A stretch of 63,941 nt of DNA. Origin: JBGSYN01 sp041750975 (lineage in GTDB: Bacteria > Pseudomonadota > Alphaproteobacteria > Geminicoccales > Geminicoccaceae). The translations under genes were made by a program, and so were the position numbers. Shown piece by piece: positions 42,966 through 52,423 of the stretch. The stretch spans positions 1 through 63,941 of the forward strand of contig JBGSYN010000024.1 in the NCBI GenBank assembly GCA_041750975.1, written 5' to 3'. Numbering within the stretch: position 1 is the stretch's first letter; each line of letters begins with the position of its first letter. Below the pieces are notes generated by a model. That model was not told the origin of the DNA. It worked only from the letters and a program-made list of their open reading frames with translations, and made no database searches.

Positions 42966-44342
42966 TCAATCTGAAAGTTCAACGCTTGATCGAGGCTCTA
43001 TAGCAAAGGTTCCCCGGCCTGCAAATCGATCGACGGGCGCTGCGGTTCCGTCGGACCAGCCAAAAGCAACAATGGCCGCCTCCCGGCCGCGAAGTTCGAG
43101 CATTTCGAGCCGGATCCAATCGTTATTGCCGGGGCCTACAGGGACAGCGGCTGCATTGAGCAACGCTTCCGAAACGATGAAACCCTGATCGGTGTCCTTG
43201 GAGATCTCTTCGAGCCGGGCCGCCACGTTGACGGCGTCGCCAAGGACCGTGAACTCGAGCCTCGACAGATCGCCGACGGCGCCGGCAAAGACCTCGCCGA
43301 AATGAGCACCGATACCAATCTTGAGGTTGGGCGCTTCGTTGGGCCGCCAGGTTTCGATCCGGTGCAGCAAGGCTTGCCCGAAGGCGATCGCGTTGGCCGC
43401 ATCGCCAGATATCGGCTCCGGTATGCCGAAGACGATGAGCGCGCCGTCGCCGATGAATTTGTCGATGACACCCGCATGCGCATCCGCTGCCTCCATGATA
43501 CGCCGCCGGAAGGCGCTGACGAATTCGCTCAGCGCTTCGGGCGACAGGCTTTCCGAGAGGTGCGTGAAGCCGCGGATGTCGACCACGACGATGGCGACCT
43601 CCGCTCGCCAGCCACGCCGCAAATCGTCTCGTCGATCATCGGTGAGCATCGGCGCGATCTGAGACGGAAGGAATCGCGCCAACAGGCTTCTCTCCTCGGC
43701 TTCCCTGATGGCCTGCTCCAGGAGGGCGCGCCGCCGATGCGCCGCCAGAACCAAAATGCCGCCGCAAAGCCCGAGCATGGCGGTGCGGACGACATTGGGC
43801 GGGCCATCGAAGAGTCTCGGCAAGATCTCGATCGATCCGGCTGGCAGTGGTGCCGCCCAGATCAAGGCGATGGATCCGAGCAGAACGACCACGACCATGT
43901 AGGCCTGAAGTCCCGGGCGATAGCGCAGTGAGGCGAAGGCGAAGACCACGGGCGCTCCCCACATGATGGGAGCCGCGAAAAGATAGGCTTGCGGCAATGA
44001 CGGGTTGACCAGGCTCCACCAGGCATTGACGAGGATCAACAAGACATCGACCGAGGCGAACGACCAGGGCATCCAATGACGCAAGCCACCCCGAAGGGTG
44101 ATGATCAATGCGCCGAGGCCCAGCGCGAAGTAACAGCCGAGGACAATCAGAGCGACGTGGATCTGCTGCATGATCGTGTCCGGAGGCGCTACGTCCACGA
44201 ACGCAAGTGCAGCGACGAGCGATGAAACCACGACGACGGCGACCGATACCCGGACGAGCGAGACAATGATCTCGGCTTCGGTTTCGGCCTTAGCTAAAAG
44301 CCGATTTTCTACATCCCTGTCGGCCATCAGGGATCGTATCAC
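42966..44342 (-). CDS. Membrane-bound class III adenylate/guanylate cyclase
   Basis: A 458-residue protein with five to six membrane helices in its first 230 residues (for example VSVAVVVVSSLVAALAFV and VALIVLGCYFALGLGALII). The C-terminal cyclase domain carries IVVVDIRGFTHLSES and FIGDGALIVFG with the two metal aspartates, and FTVLGDAVNVAARLEE near the end. The GTG at 44342 overlaps the TGA of the upstream ornithine cyclodeaminase homologue (GTGA), so it is translationally coupled; an ATG at 44327 is an alternative. It sits inside an otherwise housekeeping operon, which is unusual. Confidence 0.88.
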   Translation of the reverse strand: MIRSLMADRDVENRLLAKAETEAEIIVSLVRVSVAVVVVSSLVAALAFVDVAPPDTIMQQIHVALIVLGCYFALGLGALIITLRGGLRHWMPWSFASVDVLLILVNAWWSLVNPSLPQAYLFAAPIMWGAPVVFAFASLRYRPGLQAYMVVVVLLGSIALIWAAPLPAGSIEILPRLFDGPPNVVRTAMLGLCGGILVLAAHRRRALLEQAIREAEERSLLARFLPSQIAPMLTDDRRDDLRRGWRAEVAIVVVDIRGFTHLSESLSPEALSEFVSAFRRRIMEAADAHAGVIDKFIGDGALIVFGIPEPISGDAANAIAFGQALLHRIETWRPNEAPNLKIGIGAHFGEVFAGAVGDLSRLEFTVLGDAVNVAARLEEISKDTDQGFIVSEALLNAAAVPVGPGNNDWIRLEMLELRGREAAIVAFGWSDGTAAPVDRFAGRGTFAIEPRSSVELSD

Positions 44343-45283
44343 GGACTGTCCCGGTTCTCCATCAGCAGGCGCGCCGCGGCCAGATCCTCGAGTGCCGTTC
44401 CGACCGACTTGAACACCGTCACTTCATCCGGGCTGCGTCGCCCCGGATGATCGCCGCGGCAAAGATCAGCCAGCTCTGCCTGGATATGATCCGGCGTAAT
44501 AACGCCTGCTTCGATCGCCTGGATGATGTCACCGGCCTCGGCCAGGGCCCCCTCACGCATGTCGACGAAGAGCTGGGAGAGAGCGATGGCGCCGTCGTCT
44601 GCTTCACGCATGGACGGCTTGAAGGCGCCGACCAGATCGAGATGAGAGCCGGGCTTCAACCAATCGCCTCGGATCAGCGGTCCACTTGACATGGTCGCGC
44701 ACGCGATGAGATCGGCCCGTGTTGCCGCAACCTCGAGATCGTCGACAATGTCGACATCGATGCCGTCTTGTTCGAGTGCCCGCGCCACCGCGTGGGCCCG
44801 AGCCTTCGTGCGGTTCCAGATCGAGACATGCTCGATCCGACGGACCGTTCGATGCGCCTTGATCAACTCGGGAGCAAGGGATCCGGCACCGACCATGAGC
44901 ATCCGATCGATGTCCGGTCTTGCGAGGTAGCCGGCCGCCAGGGCCGAGGCCGCAGCGGTGCGAAGCTGCGTCAGACGCGTGCCGTCGAGGACAGCCAGGG
45001 GTCTGCCGTTCGATCCATCGAAAAGGACGTAGCTGCCCTGGATCGCCGGCAGGCTCTGAGCATTGTTCTCGGGATGGATGGTGACGATCTTGACGCCGAT
45101 TGCCCGGCCGGCCTGCCATGCGGGCATCAAGAGCAGAGCCGTCTCGCTCTCTTCGGTCTGAGACGTCGTGTGGTGATGCCGGATCGGCGCCGTTGCTCCT
45201 TCGACAAATGCCTGGCGGAGCGCCTCGATCAGTTGCGGATAGGGCAGGCCCCTGTCGAGGGCGGCAGTGTCGAAAATCTGCAT
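44339..45283 (-). CDS. Ornithine cyclodeaminase/mu-crystallin family protein
   Basis: A 314-residue NAD(P)-dependent protein. The Rossmann nucleotide site is MLMVGAGSLAPELIKAHR, and the N-terminal substrate part has TSQTEESETALLLMPAW and a KIVTIHPENN segment with the conserved Lys. Members act as ornithine cyclodeaminase, alanine dehydrogenase or ketimine reductase, so the actual substrate is open. It is followed by an overlapping cyclase gene and preceded by lapA. Confidence 0.87.
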   Translation of the reverse strand: MQIFDTAALDRGLPYPQLIEALRQAFVEGATAPIRHHHTTSQTEESETALLLMPAWQAGRAIGVKIVTIHPENNAQSLPAIQGSYVLFDGSNGRPLAVLDGTRLTQLRTAAASALAAGYLARPDIDRMLMVGAGSLAPELIKAHRTVRRIEHVSIWNRTKARAHAVARALEQDGIDVDIVDDLEVAATRADLIACATMSSGPLIRGDWLKPGSHLDLVGAFKPSMREADDGAIALSQLFVDMREGALAEAGDIIQAIEAGVITPDHIQAELADLCRGDHPGRRSPDEVTVFKSVGTALEDLAAARLLMENRDSP

Positions 45284-45318
45284 GGCATAAATCGGCCGCC
45301 CGATCCTGTCCGGAGCGA

Positions 45319-45690
45319 CTAGCGGCCGGGTGCGCTGATCGCCAGGGGACGGCCCGAGGGTGCCGTCGCCTGCTGCCGCTCCCGTACTTTCTTCGCCGCC
45401 TCCTCTTCTTCCTGCCGACGCAACACGTCGGCTCGAACCTGCTCCGCGACGTAGCGGCGTTTCAGCCGGCGTGCTTCGACACGACGATCATGGCTGGCCC
45501 AAATCTGCGCCATCCAACCCAGCACCGAGCCGATGACGAGACCACCGAAGAAGACGGCAAATACGTAGGTCTCGTAGGTAAACGGCAGGGGATAAAAGCT
45601 GAGCTCGACGATTTGCCGGTTATTCACTGCGAGTACAACGATAACAATCAGGCCGACGATGCCGAGCAAGAGGCGAACTAGTTTTCCCAT
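45319..45690 (-). CDS. LapA-family (DUF1049) membrane protein
   Basis: A 123-residue protein with two membrane helices (LVRLLLGIVGLIVIVVLAV, and VFAVFFGGLVIGSVLGWM) and a charged coiled-coil tail (ARRLKRRYVAEQVRADVLRR). This matches the LapA/YciS type, which in enteric bacteria helps control lipopolysaccharide assembly; here the role is inferred only from the family. The ATG at 45690 has GGGAG about 10 bases upstream. It lies just after ihfB, a common order in alphaproteobacteria. Confidence 0.85.
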   Translation of the reverse strand: MGKLVRLLLGIVGLIVIVVLAVNNRQIVELSFYPLPFTYETYVFAVFFGGLVIGSVLGWMAQIWASHDRRVEARRLKRRYVAEQVRADVLRRQEEEEAAKKVRERQQATAPSGRPLAISAPGR

Positions 45691-45737
45691 GATCCGAAAC
45701 TCCCTTATCCGCTGAGGGCTGCCCAACTTGTCGGCGA

Positions 45738-46025
45738 TTAATCGTCGCTGGAATTCAGCCGTTCTCGCAACTCTTTACCAGTCTTGAAGTAGGGGACCAG
45801 CTTATCCGGCACGTGCACTTCGTCGCCGGTCCGCGGGTTGCGTCCGGTTCGTGCCCCGCGGGTACGCACGGAAAAAGCCCCGAAACCCCGTAATTCGACC
45901 CGGTCCCCATTGGCCAGTGCCTCGCAGATCTCCTCGAATACGGTGGCGACGATCCGCTCGACGTCACGCATGTAGAGGTGCGGATTTGCGTCGGCAAGCC
46001 GCCTGATGAGATCCGACTTCGTCAT
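45738..46025 (-). CDS. ihfB: Integration host factor subunit beta
   Basis: A 95-residue histone-like DNA-bending protein. It begins MTKSDLIRRLADANPHLYMR; the beta arm carries RGARTGRNPRTGDEVHVPDK, the part that inserts into the DNA minor groove and bears the conserved Pro. It pairs with IhfA. The ATG at 46025 matches the usual start, and the longer frame upstream is not used. It follows rpsA with a terminator between. Confidence 0.96.
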   Translation of the reverse strand: MTKSDLIRRLADANPHLYMRDVERIVATVFEEICEALANGDRVELRGFGAFSVRTRGARTGRNPRTGDEVHVPDKLVPYFKTGKELRERLNSSDD

Positions 46026-46066
46026 AGTTTGCTCTCGACCCCCGGCAACGGTCGCTTGGCCTCGCC

Positions 46067-46084
46067 GTGTCTTTGTCGAGACAC
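46067..46084. promoter_or_regulatory. Inverted repeat in the ihfB leader
   Basis: GTGTCT-N6-AGACAC is a perfect 6-bp inverted repeat about 42 bases ahead of the ihfB start. It could be an operator or a leader hairpin. It does not match the IHF binding consensus. Confidence 0.3.
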
Positions 46085-46161
46085 ACTGCCAGACGCGCGC
46101 GTTTGGCGTCAAGCGGAGGGGGCGGCAAAATCAGAGCCTGCCTGCCCTATCTGCCCCAACG

Positions 46162-46190
46162 AAAAACGGGCGAACCCAGGTTCGCCCGTT
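46162..46190 (-). terminator. Terminator after rpsA
   Basis: On the minus strand, AACGGGCGAACC and GGTTCGCCCGTT form a perfect 12-bp inverted repeat around a 2-base centre (a shorter stem with a larger loop in practice), followed by a run of five T residues. It lies 26 bases after the rpsA stop and separates the aroA-cmk-rpsA unit from ihfB. Confidence 0.8.
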
Positions 46191-46216
46191 GATCGTCAGC
46201 GCCGACCAGACAATGG

Positions 46217-47947
46217 CTAGTCGTCTTGCCGGTCCTGTTCTTCTTCCTGTTTCTGGCGCAACGCCGCTCCCAGAATATCGCCGAGCGAGGCACCGCTGTC
46301 GGACGAGCCGTATTCAGCCATAGCCTGCTTTTCATCCTTGAGCTCAAGGGCCTTGATCGAAAGGCTCAGCTTGCGGCTGCCGCTGTCGACCGAGCTGATC
46401 TGCGCATCGAGCTTCTCGCCCACCGCAAAACGTTCGGGACGCTGTTCGTCGCGGTCGCGCGAGAGATCGGTCTTGCGGATGAAGCCCAAGGCCCCGGTGG
46501 TGGTCTCGACCTCGATGCCTCCGGGCGTGATCTCGGTGATGGTGCAGGTCACGCGGTCGCCCCGCTTGACGCCGGAGGTGGCGGCCTTGAAGGGATCCTC
46601 GGAGAGTTGTTTCATTCCGAGGGAAATACGCTCCTTGTCGACATCGACGTCGAGGACCTTGGCCTTGACCACATCGCCCTTCTGGAATTTCTCGACGGCT
46701 TTCTCGCCGTCCTCCTCCCACGAGATGTCGGAGAGGTGAACCATGCCGTCGATGTCCTCGTCGAGACCGATGAAGAGGCCGAACTCGGTGATATTCTTGA
46801 TCTCCCCCTCGACGATCTCGCCAGCGGGATGGGTTACGAGGAAGCGCTCCCAGGGATTTTCCAGGATCTGCTTCAAGCCCAGGGAGATGCGTCGCTTCTC
46901 GGGGTCGACCTCGAGCACCATGACGTCGACTTCCTGGCTCGTCGACACGATCTTGCCGGGATGGACGTTCTTCTTGGTCCAGCTCATCTCGGAGACATGG
47001 ACCAGGCCCTCGACACCGGCCTCGAGTTCGACGAAGGCGCCATAATCGGTGATATTTGTGACGCGGCCGGTATATTTGACGCCGACGGGGTATTTGAGCT
47101 CGATGCCATCCCAAGGATCGGCTTCGAGCTGTTTCATGCCCAACGAAATCCGCTGGGTCTCGCGATTGAAGCGAATGACCTGAACGTTGACGTTCTGTCC
47201 GACGCCCAGGACGTCGGTTGGGTGATTGACCCGGCGCCAGGAAATGTCGGTAACGTGCAGCAGACCGTCGAGCCCGCCAAGATCGACGAACGCACCGTAA
47301 TCGGTGATGTTCTTGACCACGCCTTCGAGCACCTGGCCTTCGGTGAGGGTCGCCAGGAGTTCGTCGCGCTGTTCCTTGCGGCTCTCTTCGAGCACGGCCC
47401 GACGCGAGACGACGATGTTGCCGCGGCGACGATCCATTTTCAGGATCATGAACGGCTCTTGCTGATTCAAAAGGTGAGAGACGTCGCGGACCGGGCGGAT
47501 ATCGACCTGACTGCCGGGCAGAAATGCGACGGCACCGCCGAGATCGACGGCAAACCCGCCTTTGACCCGGCCAAAGATATGTCCCTCGACCTTATCGGTG
47601 CCGTTGAACGCCTTCTCCAGTTTGTTCCAGCTCTCTTCTCGGCGCGCCTTGTCGCGGCTGAGGACGGCCTCGCCGCCACGGTTCTCGAACCGCTCGACAT
47701 AGACCTCGACCTCGTCGCCGATCTTGAGCTCGACCGGATGTCCCGGCGTCGAGAATTCCTTGAGCGCGATCCGGCCTTCGGATTTGAGCCCGACATCGAC
47801 CACCGCCTCATCGCTCTCGATCCTGATTACGGTACCCGTGACGACCGAACCCTCGACCCTTGATTGCTCGCCCAGACTTTCGTCGAGCATTGCCGCGAAC
47901 TCATCGAGGGATGGTCGCGATTCGGTGGCAATAGCGGCTTCCGACAT
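46217..47947 (-). CDS. rpsA: 30S ribosomal protein S1
   Basis: A 576-residue S1 protein made of six S1 (OB-fold) repeats. Repeats 3-6 are clear, with patterns such as ITDYGAFVDLGGLDGLLHV, ITDYGAFVELEAGVEGLVHV and ITEFGLFIGLDEDIDGMVHL. S1 brings mRNA with weak ribosome sites to the 30S subunit. A GGAG box lies about 7 bases ahead of the ATG. It follows cmk, as in most proteobacteria. A TGCGGT-T-ACCGCA palindrome sits at 48048-48060 in the gap. Confidence 0.98.
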   Translation of the reverse strand: MSEAAIATESRPSLDEFAAMLDESLGEQSRVEGSVVTGTVIRIESDEAVVDVGLKSEGRIALKEFSTPGHPVELKIGDEVEVYVERFENRGGEAVLSRDKARREESWNKLEKAFNGTDKVEGHIFGRVKGGFAVDLGGAVAFLPGSQVDIRPVRDVSHLLNQQEPFMILKMDRRRGNIVVSRRAVLEESRKEQRDELLATLTEGQVLEGVVKNITDYGAFVDLGGLDGLLHVTDISWRRVNHPTDVLGVGQNVNVQVIRFNRETQRISLGMKQLEADPWDGIELKYPVGVKYTGRVTNITDYGAFVELEAGVEGLVHVSEMSWTKKNVHPGKIVSTSQEVDVMVLEVDPEKRRISLGLKQILENPWERFLVTHPAGEIVEGEIKNITEFGLFIGLDEDIDGMVHLSDISWEEDGEKAVEKFQKGDVVKAKVLDVDVDKERISLGMKQLSEDPFKAATSGVKRGDRVTCTITEITPGGIEVETTTGALGFIRKTDLSRDRDEQRPERFAVGEKLDAQISSVDSGSRKLSLSIKALELKDEKQAMAEYGSSDSGASLGDILGAALRQKQEEEQDRQDD

Positions 47948-48084
47948 CAGTACTCCAACAGTATTCCCAAAGTTGACTCCATCCTACGTTTGCTGATCTG
48001 AACGGCTCGTGTCGCCCAGATCCTCATTAACTTTTTCCAACGGTCACTGCGGTTACCGCAAAGGTCAGCCGATCGCGGATGACA

Positions 48085-48732
48085 TCAAGCGGCCCGCAGC
48101 CCGGTTTGCCTCTCGATCTCGCGAAGCGCTGCGTCGCAGGCCGCATCGATCGCAAGATCGCTGGTATCGAGCGTGAACGCATCGCTCGCAGCACGCAAAG
48201 GCGCGACCGCGCGCTCTTTATCGCGCCGATCACGCTCTCGTATCTCCGTTAAAACTTGGCGCATGATAGGGGCATTCCCGAGTGCGCGCAACTCCTCCAA
48301 TCGCCTTGCCGCACGCGCCTCGTCGCTGGCGACGACGTAGAGTTTAAAAACAGCGTTTGGCAGCACCACCGTGCCGATATCGCGCCCTGCCAACACCGCA
48401 CCCGGTGGCGTCGCCGCAAAATCGCGCTGATACCGCAAAAGTGCGCTCCGCAAGTCGGGGAGGGCGGCCACGGTCGAGGCGGCACGGCCGATCCGTTCGG
48501 TTCTTAGGCCGTCGGTGTCGAGATGGCGCGCGTCGAGACCTTCAGCGACGGCCACGGCGGCCGCGGCATCCGCAAGGTCGATGCCCTCTTTCAGCATGCG
48601 CCTTCCCACTGCCCGATAGAGCAGCCCGGTATCGAGAAAGCGCAAATGCAGGGCAGCGCTAACTCGTCTGCCGAGCGTCGATTTGCCCGACGCCGCGGGC
48701 CCATCGATGGCGATGGCGGGAACCTCGCTCAT
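48085..48732 (-). CDS. cmk: Cytidylate kinase
   Basis: A 215-residue kinase that phosphorylates CMP and dCMP. The P-loop is AIDGPAASGKSTLGRRV, followed by LDTGLLYRAVGRR, typical of Cmk. VVLPNAVFKLYVVASDEARA is the CMP-type lid region. Its ATG overlaps the aroA stop (ATGA), so the two are co-translated, and rpsA follows. Confidence 0.96.
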   Translation of the reverse strand: MSEVPAIAIDGPAASGKSTLGRRVSAALHLRFLDTGLLYRAVGRRMLKEGIDLADAAAAVAVAEGLDARHLDTDGLRTERIGRAASTVAALPDLRSALLRYQRDFAATPPGAVLAGRDIGTVVLPNAVFKLYVVASDEARAARRLEELRALGNAPIMRQVLTEIRERDRRDKERAVAPLRAASDAFTLDTSDLAIDAACDAALREIERQTGLRAA

Positions 48733-50054
48733 GCGACCATTTCGATCGTGGCGCCGAGATCGCGCATCAACTGATCGAAGCCTGGAAAGCTCGTGGCGAT
48801 GGTTTCCGCACCTTGAACGGTTACCGGCTCATGGCTCGCCAGGCCCATCAGCAAAAAGCTCATTGCGATTCGATGGTCGAATTCTGCATCGATCACGGCG
48901 CCGCCCCGAGGCGTGCGGCCGCCGGCGACAAGCAGATCATCGCCCTCGATCCGGACCTCGACTCCGCAGGCCTCGAGATTGCGCGCCGTTGCGGTCAGGC
49001 GGTCGGTTTCCTTGACCCGCAATTCGTGAAGGCCGCGCATTCGTGTCTGCCCATTTGCGAAGGCAGCCGCGACCGCCAGCACCGGATATTCGTCGATCAT
49101 CGAGGGCGCACGTTCGGCGGGCACATCGATGCCTTTGAGGTCGCTGCCGCGCACGACAATGTCCGCGAGGGTTTCACCCGCCACGTCGCGCGAATTTTCG
49201 AGGCTGAAATCCGCCCCCATTTCCTTGAGCGTAGCCAGCAGTCCGGTTCGTAGCGGATTGATGCCGACACCGTCGATCCGGATCTCGGCATCGCGGGCGA
49301 TCAGGGCTGCGACCAGCGGGAACGCCGCGGAGGAGGGATCGCCCGGAACGACGATGGGAACCGCCTCGAGTTCCGGTTGGCCGGCGATCGCAACCTGCCA
49401 GCCGCCGCACTCGAGGTGCTGACTTTCGATCTTGGCACCCATCGCCCTGAGCATCCGTTCGGTGTGGTCCCGCGACTGCAGCGGCTCGATCACCCGCGTG
49501 ATGCCGGGCGCATGCAATCCCGCCAGCAGGATGGCCGACTTGATTTGAGCGGAGGCAACTTTGGAGCGGTAGTCGATGGGGAGCAACTCGGCCGAGCCGC
49601 GCACGGCAATCGGCAACAGCCCACCGCTGCGGGCCACAAACTCCGCGCCCATCTGCTCGAGAGGTTCGGTGATCCGCCGCATCGGTCGTCGCCGTAGCGA
49701 GGCATCGCCGGAAAGAAAACTCGTGAAGTCATGCCCCGCAAGAATTCCCATCAGGAGCCGGACGCCGGTGCCGGCATTGCCCATGTCGAGAATGGTATCC
49801 GGCTCGCAGAGGCCACCGACACCGACGCCCTCGACCTGCCAGAGGCCATCTGCAGTGCGTTCCAGACCGGCGCCAAGATGACGGAGTGCTCCCGCCGTCG
49901 CCATGATGTCTTCGCCTTCGAGCAATCCCTCGATCCGGCTGGTGCCGACCGCCAGCGCGCCCAGCATGAGCGCCCGGTGCGAAATCGATTTGTCGCCGGG
50001 AACGCGGCAGATGCCGCTAAGCGCCGCGCCCGGGCGGCTCCGCAGGGCCGTCAT
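48729..50054 (-). CDS. aroA: 3-phosphoshikimate 1-carboxyvinyltransferase (EPSP synthase)
   Basis: A 441-residue enzyme of the shikimate pathway. Signature 1 includes NAGTGVRLLMG in place of the common LGNAGTAMR form, preceded by GDKSISHRALMLGALA. Signature 2 reads RVKETDRL (LHELRVKETDRLTATARN). The NAGTGVRL form and the EGED motif are of the class II (glyphosate-tolerant-type) EPSP synthases common in alphaproteobacteria. It leads the aroA-cmk-rpsA unit. Confidence 0.96.
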   Translation of the reverse strand: MTALRSRPGAALSGICRVPGDKSISHRALMLGALAVGTSRIEGLLEGEDIMATAGALRHLGAGLERTADGLWQVEGVGVGGLCEPDTILDMGNAGTGVRLLMGILAGHDFTSFLSGDASLRRRPMRRITEPLEQMGAEFVARSGGLLPIAVRGSAELLPIDYRSKVASAQIKSAILLAGLHAPGITRVIEPLQSRDHTERMLRAMGAKIESQHLECGGWQVAIAGQPELEAVPIVVPGDPSSAAFPLVAALIARDAEIRIDGVGINPLRTGLLATLKEMGADFSLENSRDVAGETLADIVVRGSDLKGIDVPAERAPSMIDEYPVLAVAAAFANGQTRMRGLHELRVKETDRLTATARNLEACGVEVRIEGDDLLVAGGRTPRGGAVIDAEFDHRIAMSFLLMGLASHEPVTVQGAETIATSFPGFDQLMRDLGATIEMVA

Positions 50055-50349
50055 TGTTCAGTTTTTCCATTCACCGGAGTTGGGGCTCATAGCCGACACC
50101 TCGACGATAGGTGCCAGCTTTCGACAATCAGGCATGACAATGTTCAGGGAACTCTAAGCGACAGGCGGACGGCGACGCGACATCTATCGGACCGATGCCA
50201 GGCCAAGGTCCCGAATTGCGAAGGAAATAGCTTTTGACAGCCCTACATGATCATGGCAATTGCCATCTGCTCAAAATTGGCGGGCCCGGGTCTGTGGCAT
50301 CGCCGGCCCTCCGATCAATCGAACTCGCCACAACCAACGGAGTGAAAGC

Positions 50350-50916
50350 TTGCCCAAGGCTGAATGGGGCACCAAGCGTATTTGCCAGAATTGCGGCGCT
50401 CGTTTCTATGATTTCGCCCGAACCCCGGTGGTCTGCCCGGCCTGTGAGACGGTGGTCGATCTGGAGACTGTCACTCGGGCCAAACGTACCCGCGGCGCGC
50501 GCGTCGCGGTTGGCGCTACCGCTCGCGCCGCGGTCGAGGATGACGACGACGACGAGGTCGTGACCCCGAAAAAAGGTCGGGCGAAAGCGGCCGAGAGTGA
50601 TGATGTCGCCGAGGACGAGATCGAAGCGGTTGACGATGATGCCGACGATACGGCCGACGACGACAATGTCGAGGACGACACCGATGATTCTGAAGACGCC
50701 GATGCTGTCGAGACCGACGAGGACGATGAGGAAGAACTCGATCCGGTCGTCAAGACTGCCAAGGTCGATCGTGATGACGCCGATGACACCGATGATGACG
50801 ATGATGATGACGAAGAAGACGGCGAGGCGTTGATCGAGGATGCAGCCGAACTCGTCGGCGATGACGACGTCACCGATGTGATCGATGACGATGACGACGA
50901 CGAGACCACGCGTTAG
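50350..50916 (+). CDS. FYDLN/TIGR02300-like acidic zinc protein
   Basis: A 188-residue protein starting at TTG 50350 (GGAG about 7 bases upstream). The first 35 residues hold a zinc ribbon, Cys12-x2-Cys15 and Cys29-x2-Cys32, around FYDFARTPVVC, a variant of the FYDLN signature of a small alphaproteobacterial family. The rest is a long, low-complexity tail almost all Asp and Glu with short Ala/Val runs. The function of the family is unknown. It is divergent from aroA; a TTGACA box lies near 50234 but without a good -10. Confidence 0.8.
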   Translation: MPKAEWGTKRICQNCGARFYDFARTPVVCPACETVVDLETVTRAKRTRGARVAVGATARAAVEDDDDDEVVTPKKGRAKAAESDDVAEDEIEAVDDDADDTADDDNVEDDTDDSEDADAVETDEDDEEELDPVVKTAKVDRDDADDTDDDDDDDEEDGEALIEDAAELVGDDDVTDVIDDDDDDETTR

Positions 50917-50990
50917 CGCGGGCGTTACCGACGACGAGGATTGACGCTTGCGACCATGAGGTGAACTGGTTACATAACCGGCTCTCGCGT

Positions 50991-51066
<76 letters not shown>

Positions 51067-51068
51067 AA

Positions 51069-52343
51069 TACCGTCAGGCCACGCGCCCCGATATTGCCAT
51101 CTATATCAAGGATCTCGAAGGCGGCGGCGTTCAGCGGCAGCGTCTGAACCTTGCCAAAGCGTTCGCATCGCGGGGTCGCCGGGTCGATATCGTCGTCGGT
51201 TGTGCTTCAGGCAGTCTCGCATCCGAGGTGCCGGACGGCGTCGGTCTTTGGGAACTCGCGCCGGTTTCAAGGTGGCGTGCCCGTTGGTCGGTGATCAACG
51301 CCTCTTTCGGGGCTTGGCCCGCGACCATGGCCGGGGTCGCGTTGAACCGCAAGCCGGCACGAGCATTTTGCTACCTCTCCGCGCTCGCCGACTATCTCAG
51401 AAGGGTCTCGCCGCGATCGTTGCTATGCGGTGCGCCGACCCAGAACCTGATGGTGTGTCTGGCGCGCCGGGCGGCCCGCGTCGAATGTCCGCTGGTCCTG
51501 AGCGAGCACAATGATTTCTCCGGCGGACACGAACTCGACGACGGTAGCAAGGGTCAGGCAATTCGGGCCATGTCGCGGATACTGTATGGCGATGCCGTAG
51601 CCCTCGTCGCCGTTTCCGAAGGTGTCGCGGACGACATGGTGCGTAGGCTTGGCATTGAGCGTTCGCGTATCCGGGTCATCCATCAACCGGCCATCGGCGC
51701 CGATGTCGCTGATCGTGCCCTGCGACCCTTATCCCATCCGTGGTTCGAGGCCGGCCAGCCGCCTGTGCTGCTGAGCGCCGGGCGTTTTGCCGAGCGGAAG
51801 GACTTTCCGACCTTGATCCGGGCCTTTGCGACGGTCCGTCAAAAGCGCCCTTGTCGATTGGTCATCCTTGGCGACGCGGGAAGTGCCGACGATGGAACCG
51901 CCCGCGAGACCGCTTATCGCGAGTTGGCGAAGGAACTCGACTGTGCCGAGGACTTCGATCTTCCCGGTTATGACCCCAATCCCTTCCGCTACATGTCTCG
52001 CGCTGCCGTATTCGTTTTGCCGTCGCGCCACGAAGGCATGCCCAATGTGCTGGCGGAGGCGATGGCTGTAGGTTGTCCCGTCGTCAGTACCGATTGCCCA
52101 AGCGGACCTCGTGAGATCCTCGATCACGGTCGTTTCGGCGCTCTCGTGCCGGTGGGCGATGTGGAAGCGATGGCCGCGGCCATCTCCGGCACGCTCGATG
52201 CGACTCCGGATCGGGAAAGGCTGCGGCAACGCTCCAAGATACTCGCGGCCGACCGCTCGGCAGCTCTTTATGAAGAACTCTTGCTTCCTTTGGCTTCATC
52301 CGGCCCGACGGCAGGTCACCGACGCGCAGTCAATCGCCCTTGA
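51069..52343 (+). CDS. Family 4 glycosyltransferase with unresolved start
   Basis: A GT-B glycosyltransferase of about 425 residues. The acceptor half starts IAIYIKDLEGGGVQRQRLNL, as GT4 enzymes do. The donor half has SAGRFAERKDFPTLIRAF and the E-x7-E motif in SRHEGMPNVLAEAMA. No ATG, GTG or TTG is found between the end of tRNA-Ala and the first conserved strand. The frame stays open through the tRNA, where a TTG at 51018 has GGGAGA upstream and a GTG lies at 50961, so translation might begin inside the tRNA gene; a rare ATT start or loss of the 5' end by recombination at the tRNA are alternatives. I give the first full codon after the tRNA. Confidence 0.72.
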   Translation, partial: YRQATRPDIAIYIKDLEGGGVQRQRLNLAKAFASRGRRVDIVVGCASGSLASEVPDGVGLWELAPVSRWRARWSVINASFGAWPATMAGVALNRKPARAFCYLSALADYLRRVSPRSLLCGAPTQNLMVCLARRAARVECPLVLSEHNDFSGGHELDDGSKGQAIRAMSRILYGDAVALVAVSEGVADDMVRRLGIERSRIRVIHQPAIGADVADRALRPLSHPWFEAGQPPVLLSAGRFAERKDFPTLIRAFATVRQKRPCRLVILGDAGSADDGTARETAYRELAKELDCAEDFDLPGYDPNPFRYMSRAAVFVLPSRHEGMPNVLAEAMAVGCPVVSTDCPSGPREILDHGRFGALVPVGDVEAMAAAISGTLDATPDRERLRQRSKILAADRSAALYEELLLPLASSGPTAGHRRAVNRP

Positions 52344-52423
52344 AGCCGTAACCCCGCTGTGGTGTGATCAAGTCGCGTAGGGCGCGCACAACCCAATCAA
52401 TCGAATCAGGGAAAGCCAAGACA

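Noticed and set aside
46226..47863. Long plus-strand open frame opposite rpsA
   Set aside because: It is the mirror of the highly conserved rpsA coding sequence, has no ribosome site and its translation shows no domain pattern. High GC content creates long antisense frames.
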